Counted from the first letter of the stretch, positions 52,608 to 62,492 are shown. The stretch: DNA of 64,000 nucleotides from Fulvivirga ligni (GCF_021389935.1 NZ_CP089979.1:3701001-3765000); one strand, 5' to 3'. The notes: generated by a model not told the origin, from the letters alone. A program made the numbers and translations.

Positions 52608-53816
52608 TTATTCTTCGTAAGAAGCTTCCATATAAGTTATTCCTTTGAGAGGATTCCCATCAAAGTCAAACAGTGCTGCATTTTCCCACGATGATCCGGT
52701 GCCCCAAAGGTCTTTCATGTTAGATGAAATCCAGGCTGGCTCCCAATAGATAATGCCTATGCCACCGCCATCTTTTACTTCCTGAGTTAATTTTACCAAA
52801 AGGTCATACTGACCAGTCTCAGAATAAGGATAACCATCCACCGCAGTTTCAGAACCGAATGAGTTATTATAGTCATCATCATAATCGGTGGTCCATGGGT
52901 AGGCTGTCTCTACCATCATAAGATCTTTGTTGTATACATCTCTAGCATTGCTGATCACATTGCTTAAATCATCTAGAGCTACTGTGGTGTGCCATAGTGG
53001 GTAGTAAGAGAATCCAATAATGTCGAAATCAGTTACTCCAGCGGTGTTTATAATGCTATTTGTGAAGCTATTAATGTTCTTAGGGTCAGCTACATGCACT
53101 ACAATTTTAATTTCTGATCCAGCTTCGCTCTCTACCTCTCGTGTGGCTTCGATACCAGCGTTCATAATCTTACCCAGATTTACCCAGCTGCCATCATTAC
53201 ACACATTTCCTGAAGGAAAGCCTGGTGCTGCATCTGTATAGAGCATGCCGCAGTTGGTTTCATTTCCAATCTGGACCATTTCTGGAAGTAGACCTTTACC
53301 ACTGAGATACGTCAACGTTTGATAAGTATAGTTGTAAACAGAATCTGCTAACACATCAATATCTGTAATATCTTCCCAGGCAGCAGGAATAGGCTGCTTT
53401 CCAGGATCGGCCCATGAGTCTCCGTAATGAAAGTCTAACAAAACTTTCATTCCCTGTGCCTTAGCTTCGGAAATTGACTTTTCTACATCATAAAGATCAT
53501 TGTACATCTGATTTCCTTCGGCACCATAGGCCTCCTCAGTCCAGGTAGGGTTATGCCAAATTCTCAGCCTTACCAGATTGCTGCCATGGTTGGCGAATAT
53601 TTGAAATGGATTAGAAACTCCATCATCCTGATATACACCATCATGATCTATGATATTGTTTACATTAGAAAGGTCTGCACCGAAATAGAAAGATGAGTCT
53701 GAAGATTGTTCTTCTTCTGCAGGGAAATCAGGAGGTGTGAGTCCTTTGTCGTCACAGCTGAATAATGCCAGACCTATTCCTGCTAGAAGTAAGGATTTAT
53801 ATATTTTAGATGTCAT
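52608..53816 (-). CDS. GH53 arabinogalactan endo-beta-1,4-galactanase
   Basis: The 402-residue lipoprotein (lipobox LFSC, C21) has a full GH53 catalytic barrel (about 43-395). The opening GADLSNVNNI is the family's typical start, with acid/base E186 in QIGNETN and nucleophile E303 in MMVETAYPW. GH53 enzymes hydrolyse the beta-1,4-galactan backbone of type I arabinogalactan from plant pectin. It lies 5 bp after the SusE-like gene, so it belongs to the same transcript, and the lipid anchor suggests a surface location alongside SusD/SusE. Strongest evidence for the substrate of this locus. Confidence 0.96.
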   Translation of the reverse strand: MTSKIYKSLLLAGIGLALFSCDDKGLTPPDFPAEEEQSSDSSFYFGADLSNVNNIIDHDGVYQDDGVSNPFQIFANHGSNLVRLRIWHNPTWTEEAYGAEGNQMYNDLYDVEKSISEAKAQGMKVLLDFHYGDSWADPGKQPIPAAWEDITDIDVLADSVYNYTYQTLTYLSGKGLLPEMVQIGNETNCGMLYTDAAPGFPSGNVCNDGSWVNLGKIMNAGIEATREVESEAGSEIKIVVHVADPKNINSFTNSIINTAGVTDFDIIGFSYYPLWHTTVALDDLSNVISNARDVYNKDLMMVETAYPWTTDYDDDYNNSFGSETAVDGYPYSETGQYDLLVKLTQEVKDGGGIGIIYWEPAWISSNMKDLWGTGSSWENAALFDFDGNPLKGITYMEASYEE

Positions 53817-53821
53817 TTATT

Positions 53822-54880
53822 TTATTTTTTAATGAAGATATATCTACCGGTTAAGTCATTAAACCTAATGGTATAAGTGCCGGCTTCTACATAAATGTCA
53901 GCTCCAGAGCCGGATGCATGTTCATACATGGCTTCAGGAGCGCCATCAGTTCCCCACCATTCGCCGTTGGGTCTGAATTTCACCTTAGTGAAGTCATCAA
54001 AAGTATAGTCCAGCGTCCAGATATGTGGGTTTAATGCAGATGAGCTCATAGCAGTTTCACCCCAGCCATTAAAGTCGCCTGAAAGTCCATTGCTGGCATA
54101 GTTGGTAGCACTGCTGGCATCGTAACTTACTATGCTGTAAGTGTTTTTCTGCACATTCATAGTCACCGTATTGTAGCCTGCGGGTACCCATAATGTTCCG
54201 GGATCAGCGTCAGCATCAGTCTCTCTAAAGGCCAAGGTGGTTTCGCTGGCCCAGCCCCACTGTGGTGCCCAGGCACCGAGAGTGCCAATGAATTTTAAAG
54301 ATCCTTCATTAAAGTTGCCGGTAAAAGTATAGGTGAAACTGTCATCAGAATCTCTGAACATGGCTGTGGCCATTGTTGCGTCCCATGCATTCTCAACGGC
54401 ATCACCCACCATGTAGATTACCGGATATGGTGACTCTGACTGATATGGTGTAACTTCAATTTCAACACTATTGGAATATACTTTTATAGCCGAAGACAAG
54501 GCTGCTTCTACTCGTAAATAAAGCTTACCCATATTACCAGCCGGTAATTCAAATCTCAAGGCAAAAGCATTGAGTTCATTGATTGTGAAGGTCTCAGACA
54601 GATCACCTTCCACGGTTGCCAGTGTCACCTCTTCAAAATCCTGACTGCTGCTCACTTGCACTTCATAGGCTTCAGCGCCGTCAAAACCAAAAGAAGCGGC
54701 AGTCCAGCTTAGGGTTAATGCTTCATCTGCTCCGGTTTCTTCAGTAAGCACAAAAGACTGGCCAGATGCAGACAGTTCAGGAGCGGTGCCATCAGTCATA
54801 ACTACTTGCTCCTCATCTTTTTCGCATGAAAATGCCATTGCTGCCAGCATGATCAATGCGTATATATTTTTTACTTTCAT
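53822..54880 (-). CDS. SusE-like glycan-binding lipoprotein
   Basis: From ATG 54880 (352 aa; an in-frame ATG at 54922 would run into the SusD gene) the protein has a lipoprotein signal (lipobox AFSC). An N-terminal SusE-type Ig-like domain (about 25-125, with WTAASFGFDGAEAYEVQVSS) precedes two SusE/SusF-type starch-binding-like repeats (about 145-230 and 245-350). The repeats contain VGDAVENAWD and LSGDFNGWGE and aromatic-rich surfaces suitable for sugar binding. It is predicted to bind galactan at the cell surface next to SusC/D. It starts 28 bp after susD and ends 5 bp before GH53. Confidence 0.85.
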   Translation of the reverse strand: MKVKNIYALIMLAAMAFSCEKDEEQVVMTDGTAPELSASGQSFVLTEETGADEALTLSWTAASFGFDGAEAYEVQVSSSQDFEEVTLATVEGDLSETFTINELNAFALRFELPAGNMGKLYLRVEAALSSAIKVYSNSVEIEVTPYQSESPYPVIYMVGDAVENAWDATMATAMFRDSDDSFTYTFTGNFNEGSLKFIGTLGAWAPQWGWASETTLAFRETDADADPGTLWVPAGYNTVTMNVQKNTYSIVSYDASSATNYASNGLSGDFNGWGETAMSSSALNPHIWTLDYTFDDFTKVKFRPNGEWWGTDGAPEAMYEHASGSGADIYVEAGTYTIRFNDLTGRYIFIKK

Positions 54881-54908
54881 AGTGTAAATATTTTTATTCA
54901 ACAAAGGC

Positions 54909-56501
54909 CTAATAGCCATCATTCTGCTTCAGGTTAGGGTTAGCGAGTCTATCTGATGATGGGATAGGGAAGAGGTCTCTATGAGTAGAAACTGATTTTC
55001 CATCCATTGTACCGCCTTTCCACGGCCATAAGTATTCTCCGCCAGTAAATTTTCCGAACCTGATTAAATCGGTTCTTCTGTGCATCTCATAGCTAAGTTC
55101 ACGCGCCCTTTCGTCAAGAATGAAATCCAGGGTAAGAGTTGCTGCTGAGATGTCACCATCTGTGCCGCCATAAGCCCGCTCTCTGATCATATTTACATAT
55201 GTTAAAGCTGTGCCTAAATTGCCACCAGCGCCGCCTCTTAAAACCGCTTCGGCATACATTAAATAAACATCCGCTATTCTAAACATGGGGAAGTCCGTAT
55301 CCGGAAATGTACCTGTAGGGTCTGAGCCAACCACACCGATAGATGAGATATTTTTATATTTGGTAATAGGATATCCATCAGTAAAGGTGGAGAGTTTTTC
55401 TATTTCCAAATTTTGTCCATCAGTATAGAACATGGCTCTTTTATCAATATTGCCGTATGGATCAGCATATAGATTCACAATGTTTTTAGTGGTTCTCATA
55501 CCGTTCCAGCCACTAGACATACCAAAATCAGCCGGATTCATAGAGCCCCCGATAGATCCTAAAATCAAATAAGCTGTGCCACCATAAGATTGTGTATGTG
55601 TGCCATCAAATGCTATTGGGAAAATGATGCCTGAAGCTGTGTGGTTGTCTGCCAGGAAAAGGTGGCTATAATCAGCATCCAATGGGTAGTTAGCATCTAT
55701 AACCTTCTTGGCATAAGTAATTGCTTCGGTGTTCTTGTCTTCTTGAATGTACACCTGAGCATTTAGATAGAGCTTGGTAAGAAGCGTCCATACTGCAGCC
55801 TGATCGGCTCGTGCATATTCATTTTGTTTAGGAGCAGCTAATTTATCTTCTATGTCTAACAGCTCAGTTTCAATATAGCTGAATAATTCCGGCCTGAATA
55901 TTTGCTCTGGAAAATAGCTGCCCACCTCATCTTGCTCAGTAACGAAGGGCACGTTACCAAACATATCCAATGCATGCCAGTAGCTTAAGGCTCTTAGAAA
56001 CCTGGCCTCAGCTCGGAAGGTCTGTGCCTCAGCAATTTGAGCTTCGGTAAGGCCTCGGCTGTTTAACTTATCATCTGATGTTTCTCTGATGAACTCATTG
56101 GTTAAGGCAATCTGATAATATATTCTGCTATACATGGTGCCGATATATTCATTTCCTGCACCCCAGTCCATTTCAACCAAATCTGGTAATGTGCCGTCAG
56201 TCCAGCCGATAACAGACTCATCTGTAGTCAGTTCCTGAAGATTGAAGTAGAGCCTTAAATAATTGGAGAAGCCCTCGTCAAGTCCTGAAATATCTGGATC
56301 ACCGCCATCTCCACCTTGCTGGCCGCTCATGGCATAACCTGCATATAGTTTGGCTAAAACACCCTTATAGTTGCCAAAATCGGCATATATCTTATTTGAA
56401 GTGATTTCATTGTAGGGTTCTAATTCTAAATCTCCACAGGATAATGAGAGTAAAGAGAAGAGGCCTACAACTAATATTTTATGTTTGAATATGTTTTTCA
56501 T
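54909..56501 (-). CDS. SusD/RagB-family outer-membrane lipoprotein
   Basis: From ATG 56501 (530 aa; the in-frame ATG at 56552 overlaps susC) the protein has a lipoprotein signal (lipobox SLSC). A RagB/SusD fold with the family's N-terminal motif LELEPYNEITSNKIY, TPR-like helices (EAQTFRAEARFLRALSYW) and the C-terminal signature RARELSYEMHRRTDLIRFG are visible. It captures oligosaccharide at the cell surface and acts as the lid of the SusC transporter. It follows susC by 40 bp and is followed by the susE-like gene after 28 bp. Normal length for the family. Confidence 0.95.
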   Translation of the reverse strand: MKNIFKHKILVVGLFSLLSLSCGDLELEPYNEITSNKIYADFGNYKGVLAKLYAGYAMSGQQGGDGGDPDISGLDEGFSNYLRLYFNLQELTTDESVIGWTDGTLPDLVEMDWGAGNEYIGTMYSRIYYQIALTNEFIRETSDDKLNSRGLTEAQIAEAQTFRAEARFLRALSYWHALDMFGNVPFVTEQDEVGSYFPEQIFRPELFSYIETELLDIEDKLAAPKQNEYARADQAAVWTLLTKLYLNAQVYIQEDKNTEAITYAKKVIDANYPLDADYSHLFLADNHTASGIIFPIAFDGTHTQSYGGTAYLILGSIGGSMNPADFGMSSGWNGMRTTKNIVNLYADPYGNIDKRAMFYTDGQNLEIEKLSTFTDGYPITKYKNISSIGVVGSDPTGTFPDTDFPMFRIADVYLMYAEAVLRGGAGGNLGTALTYVNMIRERAYGGTDGDISAATLTLDFILDERARELSYEMHRRTDLIRFGKFTGGEYLWPWKGGTMDGKSVSTHRDLFPIPSSDRLANPNLKQNDGY

Positions 56502-56541
56502 ATCATGAATATTTTTGATAGGAATTTCTTTTGTGATGTTC

Positions 56542-59500
56542 TTAAAAATCAACCGTTACGCCTAAAGAATATACTCTGGGGCGAGGGTAGAAATTATTGT
56601 CTATTCCACCTGAAATTTCAGGATCTAAACCACTGTATTTTGTGATCACAAAAGCGTTTTGAACGTTGGCATTAAGCTGTAATCCAAGCTTTTCATTGAA
56701 GAATCTGCCGGCCTGGTAGGTAAGGCTGATGTTTTCCATTCTTACAAAAGATGCATTCTCAATGTAGTAGTCCGAGAATAACCTGTTGGAATCAGTACCT
56801 CTGAAATTAGTTTCCAGAACGTTAGCTGTAAGGTTAGTTAAGTACCCGCTATATTCAAGGTTGCTGTAAACGGCATTGCCCGAATTGATGTTATTATAAA
56901 CATAGTTACCCAGGCTTCCTCTTAGCAAGAAGCTCAAACTCCACTTATCATAAGAGAAGGTGTTATTGAATCCGAAATACACCTTAGGTGCCGGAGATTT
57001 ATAACGGTATTTGTCCTGCTCATTGATCAGGTTGTCATTATTCTGATCTACATAAACTCCTTCTACTGGGTTGCCATTCTCATCATAAACCTGCTGATAT
57101 ACATAGAATGCAAAAGGCTGATTACCAACTGTATGTATCTGAATAGTATTACCCGTTCCGCCACCAATTCCGCCTACAGCTATTCCTTCAGAATCCTCAT
57201 TTTGAACTTTGCTCAAACTTGTAATTTCGGTGGTATTATAAGTAGCATTAATACCAAAGTCCCATTCAAATTTTTCACCGCTGATGGCATTGAAGTTTAA
57301 ACCTAGCTCTATACCTCTGTTTTCGATGCTGCCTACGTTAGTGAAAATCTGGTTAGTAAGATTCGTTCCTGCCGCGGGCGGAATGAAAGCCAGTAGGTCA
57401 TCGGTGCGCTTGAAGTAATAATCCAGGCTACCTGATAGTCTGTCATTCCAAAAACCAAAGTCAATACCTGCATTATAGGTTGTGGTTTCTTCCCACTTAA
57501 TTTCGCTGTCGTAACCTTCTGGTCTGAGCGTATTAATGTATTCATTGCCAAATTGGTACTGGGCGCTGCTGTTACTTTGTGTATATCTGGGCAAATAGGG
57601 GAAGTACTCACCAAAATCCTGCTGACCTGTGATACCATACCCAACTCTTAGCTTTAATTGCGAAACGGTTTTAGAGTCTACCAAGAAGCTCTCCTGATCT
57701 ATTTTCCAGGCTAAGGCTAGAGATGGAAATAACCCCCAGCGGTTGTCTTCACTAAATCTTGATGAACCATCAGCTCTCACCGTTGCCGTAAGCAAATATT
57801 TATCCTTGAAAGTATAATTAAGCCTTCCGAAATAAGATTTTAACCTATACTGCGGACGGGTAGCTATCGCTGCTGGTCTTATTGTATCTCCTTCAATATT
57901 GAGAACTGGATAAGTATCATTTTGAATTTCAAAATCCTGATAAGAATAACCCGCAGTGAAGTCAACGGCGCTGTTGAGGTTTTCTAAATCTTTTTTATAA
58001 TTCAGGTAAAAATCCAGTAATAGATTAGACTTACTCTGGCTGTATTCATTAAAGCTGCCTCCTTGTGCGAATACTGAAGCGGCATTAGCCGGAAGAGTAA
58101 TGGAACCTTCACTTTCAGATATATCATAACCCAGGTTCAGGTTTGCTTTTAGTTCCTTTAAGAATGGAAGCGTATAATCTAATTGTAAGTTACCGATGCT
58201 TCTTTTTGCTTCCCCATAATCACCTCTTTGAGCCAGGATGCTTACCGGGTTATAAGCCGTTTGCGTGTTAGGTGTACCATTTTCACCCACCCATTGGAAG
58301 TAGTTTCCAAAATCATTTTGGATGAATACAGGTTGCGTAGGATCATAAGCTACAGCACTGCTTATAGCTGTTTGATCGGCAAATCTGCTCTTAGAATAAA
58401 TTCCTTTTAGATTAAGATTTATTTTCAAACTGTTGTCAAACAAACTTGGGTTTAGGCTTAGGGCGCCTGAAGTTCGCTGTAGATTAGAGGTTTTTAATAT
58501 TCCATCCTGATTTAGATATCCTACTGATACTCTGTACGGTAAACCTTTATAAGCACCCATAACACTCAGGTTGTTATCTGAGCTTACAGCAGTTTTATAT
58601 ATTTCATCTTGCCAATCGGTATCAGCATCTCCTAATAGTGCCTGCTGTTCTTCGCTGGCGTAGGTCTGCACGGCAGTTCTAAATTCATCTGCACTGAGTA
58701 AGTCAACAGTTTTAGTAACCTGAGAAACGGAGGTTAAGGTTCTGAAGTTAACCCTCATTTCCTGATCAGCTTTTCCTTTTTTGGTATTGATGATCAATAC
58801 GCCATTGGATGCTCTTGAGCCATAAATAGCCGTAGCAGATGCATCTTTCAACACGTTTACAGACTCAATGTCATTAGGGTTTATGAAGCTTAATGGGTTA
58901 GAAGAGCCCGCTACACCGTTATTATCTAATGGCACTCCATCTAACACTATCAGCGGATCGTTGCTGGCGTTTAAAGACGAACCACCTCGTATACGGATGG
59001 TGCCACCAGAACCAGGAGCTCCACCATTGGAGGTGATCTGAACACCAGCTACTTTACCTGAAATTAACTGATCAGGAGATGTGACCTGTCCCGGGTTAAA
59101 ATCTTCTTCGGTTATACTGGCCACAGAACCCGTAACATCGCTTTTTTCCTGAGTACCATAGCCTATAACTACTACCTCCGTAAGGGATGTAACGTCAGGC
59201 TGCATGGTAATATTCAGACTTGTACGACCATCTAATGCTACTTCTTGTTTTACATATCCGATAAATGAAAATATTAGAACATTCTGATTATCAGTCATGT
59301 CCAGCGTGAATGCGCCATTGAAGTCGGTGATGGTGCCCTTGGTAGTACCTTGAATCAGAATATTAACGCCAGGCAGCGGATTACCATCTTCATCGTGCAC
59401 AGTTCCGGTAACTGTTTTTTCTACGATTACTTCTTCAATCTTGGGTTCTGCCTCCACTATGTTTCTGGCAACATCTATTTTGTTATTTACTCTCCGGAAG

Positions 59501-59811
59501 TTAAGTGAGGCCTTTTTTCCTACCTGAGTCAAAATAGCAGCAATCGATTGCTGATTGCCCTCAAAATTAAACGTAATGTCTTGAGGTAAATCTTCAGACT
59601 CATAGGCAAACTTAAAGCGCGACTGCATTTCTATTTGTGAAAAAACATCGATGACGGTGCCATGCTCTAGCTTAACAGATACATTGATTTGGTCTAACTG
59701 TTGGGATTTACTTTCTGCAGCAGCGAATGAAAAAAACACCGTATGCAATGCAAAAATGTACAAACACCATCTTGAAAGCATAAGAATTTTTTTAAGTATT
59801 TTATATTTCAT
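56542..59811 (-). CDS. SusC-type TonB-dependent transporter with STN domain
   Basis: The 1089-residue protein has a signal peptide (1-~34). An STN domain (about 45-105) allows signalling to a FecR anti-sigma factor. A carboxypeptidase-regulatory-like domain (about 130-205, TVTGTVHDEDGNPLPGVNI), a plug (about 220-345, with the VVVIGYGTQEKSDVTGSV motif) and a beta-barrel to the C-terminus follow. It imports oligosaccharides through the outer membrane using TonB energy. Its STN and the adjacent FecR/sigma genes make it the likely input of a trans-envelope induction circuit. The gap to fecR (119 bp) contains a strong hairpin. Confidence 0.95.
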   Translation of the reverse strand: MKYKILKKILMLSRWCLYIFALHTVFFSFAAAESKSQQLDQINVSVKLEHGTVIDVFSQIEMQSRFKFAYESEDLPQDITFNFEGNQQSIAAILTQVGKKASLNFRRVNNKIDVARNIVEAEPKIEEVIVEKTVTGTVHDEDGNPLPGVNILIQGTTKGTITDFNGAFTLDMTDNQNVLIFSFIGYVKQEVALDGRTSLNITMQPDVTSLTEVVVIGYGTQEKSDVTGSVASITEEDFNPGQVTSPDQLISGKVAGVQITSNGGAPGSGGTIRIRGGSSLNASNDPLIVLDGVPLDNNGVAGSSNPLSFINPNDIESVNVLKDASATAIYGSRASNGVLIINTKKGKADQEMRVNFRTLTSVSQVTKTVDLLSADEFRTAVQTYASEEQQALLGDADTDWQDEIYKTAVSSDNNLSVMGAYKGLPYRVSVGYLNQDGILKTSNLQRTSGALSLNPSLFDNSLKINLNLKGIYSKSRFADQTAISSAVAYDPTQPVFIQNDFGNYFQWVGENGTPNTQTAYNPVSILAQRGDYGEAKRSIGNLQLDYTLPFLKELKANLNLGYDISESEGSITLPANAASVFAQGGSFNEYSQSKSNLLLDFYLNYKKDLENLNSAVDFTAGYSYQDFEIQNDTYPVLNIEGDTIRPAAIATRPQYRLKSYFGRLNYTFKDKYLLTATVRADGSSRFSEDNRWGLFPSLALAWKIDQESFLVDSKTVSQLKLRVGYGITGQQDFGEYFPYLPRYTQSNSSAQYQFGNEYINTLRPEGYDSEIKWEETTTYNAGIDFGFWNDRLSGSLDYYFKRTDDLLAFIPPAAGTNLTNQIFTNVGSIENRGIELGLNFNAISGEKFEWDFGINATYNTTEITSLSKVQNEDSEGIAVGGIGGGTGNTIQIHTVGNQPFAFYVYQQVYDENGNPVEGVYVDQNNDNLINEQDKYRYKSPAPKVYFGFNNTFSYDKWSLSFLLRGSLGNYVYNNINSGNAVYSNLEYSGYLTNLTANVLETNFRGTDSNRLFSDYYIENASFVRMENISLTYQAGRFFNEKLGLQLNANVQNAFVITKYSGLDPEISGGIDNNFYPRPRVYSLGVTVDF

Positions 59812-59855
59812 ACTTTAATGAGGTTTATTAATTGAATTTTTAAACAGTAGTAAGT

Positions 59856-59891
59856 CCTGTGAATAAGAAACTGGTACTTTCTTATTCCAGG
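59856..59891 (-). promoter_or_regulatory. Long hairpin in the fecR-susC intergenic leader
   Basis: CCTG-GAATAAGAAA pairs with TTTCTTATTC-A-CAGG around a seven-base loop (14-bp stem with one bulge). It lies 45-80 bp upstream of susC. No U-run follows on the coding strand, so it is not a standard terminator; it may be a processing or stability element that lets susC-susD mRNA exceed that of fecR. Confidence 0.5.
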
Positions 59892-59930
59892 CTTATTTTT
59901 TCTAGGAGGTATTAGTTTTCATAGTATCTT

Positions 59931-60935
59931 CTATTCAAATTTTATATTGACATTTTTTCCTTCTATCTGGAAAGTAAACCTTTCTGAGAAAGCCATTCTT
60001 TCAAGTACTCTTTCCAGGCTCTGATTATCAAAATCACCGGTGTATGAAAGCCTTCTGCTATTATTTTGGCTATTGATTTTTATGCCGTACCATCTTTCCA
60101 GGGTGAGTTTAATGGTGTTGAAATCTGCTTTTTCAAAACTGATAATGCCATCTTTCCATAGCAGATCATGCAGATTATATCTAGACTTTTTTAAGCTATG
60201 TTCGGCCTTTAAGTAAGTGGCTTGCTCCCCAGGGCTGATATATAGAAGTTCATTGGCATTGTCTTCATTAGCTACCGTAACTTTTCCAGTGACTAGCATT
60301 ACGTCAATGCTTTCGTTCTCATTAAAGGCATTAATGTTGAAACTAGTGCCTAAAGCGGTAGTGATAACACCACCTGCATTTACCCTGAAAGGCTTGCTGG
60401 GGTCTTTAACCACCTCAAAAAATGCTTCACCTTCTAATTGTATAATTCTTTCATCTTGAAATTCGGAAGGGTAGGAGATCCTGCTATCGCTATTTAACCA
60501 TACCTTGGAGCCATCCGGTAAAGACACCTTAGATTTTTGTCCGACTGGGTTTTGTTTAACCACTTGTGAAATGGCCGGCGCCTCGATGACCTCCGTACTT
60601 TTATCAAGGTTTATGAAGGTAATTACAGCAGCTATGATTATAGAAGCAGCTACTGCAAACTTCCAAACTGAACGGTAGCCCGACTTCTTTGTAGGTTGTG
60701 GTTTGAGTATAGCAGCTAATAAATCTTCTTTTTCTTCCTGACTAACAGTTTCTACAGACTTAAAACGATAGCTGAGTAAGAGCTCTTTAGCCTTTTGAAC
60801 ATTGTCTTTTTGCTCTGGGTTGCTTTGCAGCCACTTCTCCCAAAAAAGCTGATCATTAGCATCTGGGTTGAGTACCCATTTCTTAAACTCTTTATCTAAA
60901 AGGAAATCTTCTATGGTATGATGCTCTCGCTCCAT
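59931..60935 (-). CDS. FecR family anti-sigma factor
   Basis: The 334-residue protein has a cytoplasmic N-terminal region (1-90), one membrane helix (about 91-110), a periplasmic FecR domain (about 120-215, with LPDGSKVWLNSDSRISYP) and a C-terminal DUF4974 domain (about 255-330). This is the standard Bacteroidota transmembrane regulator that relays a signal from the STN of a TonB receptor to an ECF sigma factor. It sits 67 bp after the sigma gene and upstream of susC, matching the sigma-fecR-susC-susD order. Confidence 0.94.
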   Translation of the reverse strand: MEREHHTIEDFLLDKEFKKWVLNPDANDQLFWEKWLQSNPEQKDNVQKAKELLLSYRFKSVETVSQEEKEDLLAAILKPQPTKKSGYRSVWKFAVAASIIIAAVITFINLDKSTEVIEAPAISQVVKQNPVGQKSKVSLPDGSKVWLNSDSRISYPSEFQDERIIQLEGEAFFEVVKDPSKPFRVNAGGVITTALGTSFNINAFNENESIDVMLVTGKVTVANEDNANELLYISPGEQATYLKAEHSLKKSRYNLHDLLWKDGIISFEKADFNTIKLTLERWYGIKINSQNNSRRLSYTGDFDNQSLERVLERMAFSERFTFQIEGKNVNIKFE

Positions 60936-61002
60936 TTATCTCTGTTGTCTACCCTTATGAGATCAAGGAGGTGAAAACACCATCACGCAAAATCAGATTT
61001 TT

Positions 61003-61617
61003 TTAAAAATTTTTTCGAAGTGCGGTTATTGCTCTATAAAGCAGGTTTCTGGTGGCTTCAACACTTTTGAATCCCATGATCTCCTTAATTTCAGAGTAGC
61101 TCAGATCGTTATAGTAGTAATAATAAATAGCCTCTTTCTGTCGGAAAGAAAGATGAGTCATGGCCTCAGACATTTTCTGAATTTGCTGTTCATTAAACTG
61201 TCTGTCAATTAAAGTCTGTTCTGCTGAAGCCTCTATTTGAAAGTCAAGAGGAGAGTCGTCAGTAAAGGAAACTTTTTTCAGCTTTTTAAGTTCCTTGATG
61301 AGATTGTTTCTGAAGGATTTTAGCAAGTAAGCCTGCACAGAGTTGACTTGAGGTAGCTTCTTTCTAATGCTTCTTATACTCACAAAAGTATTTTGAATGG
61401 AATCTTTGATCAGCTCTTTGTTGCCCGAAAGCTGCCTCCCATAGTTATAGAGAATTTGAAAGTACTTATTGTAAATAGCAACAAAAGCTGATTCGCTTCC
61501 CGTTTTAAAATCTAACCAAAGCCGCTCATCATCAGTGGCTTGATGCTTTTGACTAGCTAATGAACGGTCCTTATCAGAGCTATCAAAGGAGTGGTTGATG
61601 TGCGATACTTCCCTCAT
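61003..61617 (-). CDS. ECF RNA polymerase sigma-70 factor
   Basis: From ATG 61617 (204 aa; an in-frame TTG at 61623 adds two residues) the protein has region 2 (about 40-105, with YGRQLSGNKELIKDSIQNTFVSI) and region 4 (about 145-200, with LSFRQKEAIYYYYYNDLSYSEI). The linker is short, as in ECF factors. It directs transcription of the galactan locus when released by the FecR protein encoded next. The N-terminal ~35 residues are polar and unassigned. Confidence 0.94.
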   Translation of the reverse strand: MREVSHINHSFDSSDKDRSLASQKHQATDDERLWLDFKTGSESAFVAIYNKYFQILYNYGRQLSGNKELIKDSIQNTFVSIRSIRKKLPQVNSVQAYLLKSFRNNLIKELKKLKKVSFTDDSPLDFQIEASAEQTLIDRQFNEQQIQKMSEAMTHLSFRQKEAIYYYYYNDLSYSEIKEIMGFKSVEATRNLLYRAITALRKNF

Positions 61618-61685
61618 TTCCAACTGGAAATTTAAGCAAAAAAAAGCACTTAAGTGTTTTTATTACATTTATAAAAACTGGTAGA

Positions 61686-61715
61686 CATAAAAAAAGCGGC
61701 CGCAGCCGCTTTTAA
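61686..61715 (-). terminator. Intrinsic terminator after the 253-aa lipoprotein
   Basis: The G+C-rich stem AAGCGGC/GCCGCTT with loop CGCA (61694-61711) is followed on the minus strand by a T-run. Downstream, a 10-bp palindrome CACTTAAGTG flanked by A and T tracts (61647-61656) lies about 30 bp upstream of the sigma factor start. Confidence 0.85.
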
Positions 61716-61730
61716 TTAGATTTTTTGATT

Positions 61731-62492
61731 TTAGCTTTCCCAGGTAAAAGTTTCTGAAACTTCTCCATCTTCATAGTATATCCATGATCCAGAAGTTCCT
61801 GTGCTATTCCAGGTAGCTTTTACGTTTAGTTCACCTTCTATGAAGTATTCTATAGTTCCTGATTGGTCAGGGTTAACAACTACACTAACTCTATACCCCA
61901 TAAACTCCTCTGCTAGAAAATCAAAATAGAACGTTCCGTCAGCATCTTGTTTCCACTGATATCTCAATACGTAAGTGTCACCTCCAAATAAGTAGTCGAT
62001 AAAACCTTCTTTTCTGTTCTTGTACTCTTCTGCATGAACATAGTGAATGTAACCTTCACCGTCAAAGTCATAGAAGATATCAAACTTATATTTGTCATCA
62101 CTTTCAGAAACCTGATATGCAATGGTAATCGATTGACCTTGACCTCCATAAGACCAGGTGTAAACCAATACATTTTCTGCAGTTGCAGCTATTCTACCAC
62201 CAGTAGATTTTGCAGTGATAGGTGTAGTAGAAACCTCTGCGCCTTCAGGGATATTCTTCACTTGTTCAGCAAGATTGACGTTTATGGCACTCAACCAACC
62301 GCTAATTTGAACAGCATATTCATTGTCTGAATTCTGTAAGGCTGTTGGGATTTCAATGGGAGGATTCTCCGCGCTAAAACTTAATTCTGCTTGTTCCAGG
62401 TCATTTTCTGGTTTCACCTCATCGTCTTTAGAACATGAGGCTAACGCTACTACCAGAGCAAAACTATAAGCTAAATACTTAATTGATTTCAT
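61731..62492 (-). CDS. Unknown lipoprotein, 253 aa
   Basis: From ATG 62492 (the in-frame ATG at 62513 adds seven residues before the signal) the protein has a lipoprotein signal (lipobox LASC). A short acidic linker precedes a beta-rich domain with repeated YxYxWxxDxDGxxYFDF- and WNSTGTSGSWIYYEDG-type strands, resembling beta-solenoid or MORN/jelly-roll surfaces. I recognise no family. It lies directly upstream of the sigma/FecR/Sus locus on the same strand but is separated from it by a strong terminator. Confidence 0.75.
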   Translation of the reverse strand: MKSIKYLAYSFALVVALASCSKDDEVKPENDLEQAELSFSAENPPIEIPTALQNSDNEYAVQISGWLSAINVNLAEQVKNIPEGAEVSTTPITAKSTGGRIAATAENVLVYTWSYGGQGQSITIAYQVSESDDKYKFDIFYDFDGEGYIHYVHAEEYKNRKEGFIDYLFGGDTYVLRYQWKQDADGTFYFDFLAEEFMGYRVSVVVNPDQSGTIEYFIEGELNVKATWNSTGTSGSWIYYEDGEVSETFTWES

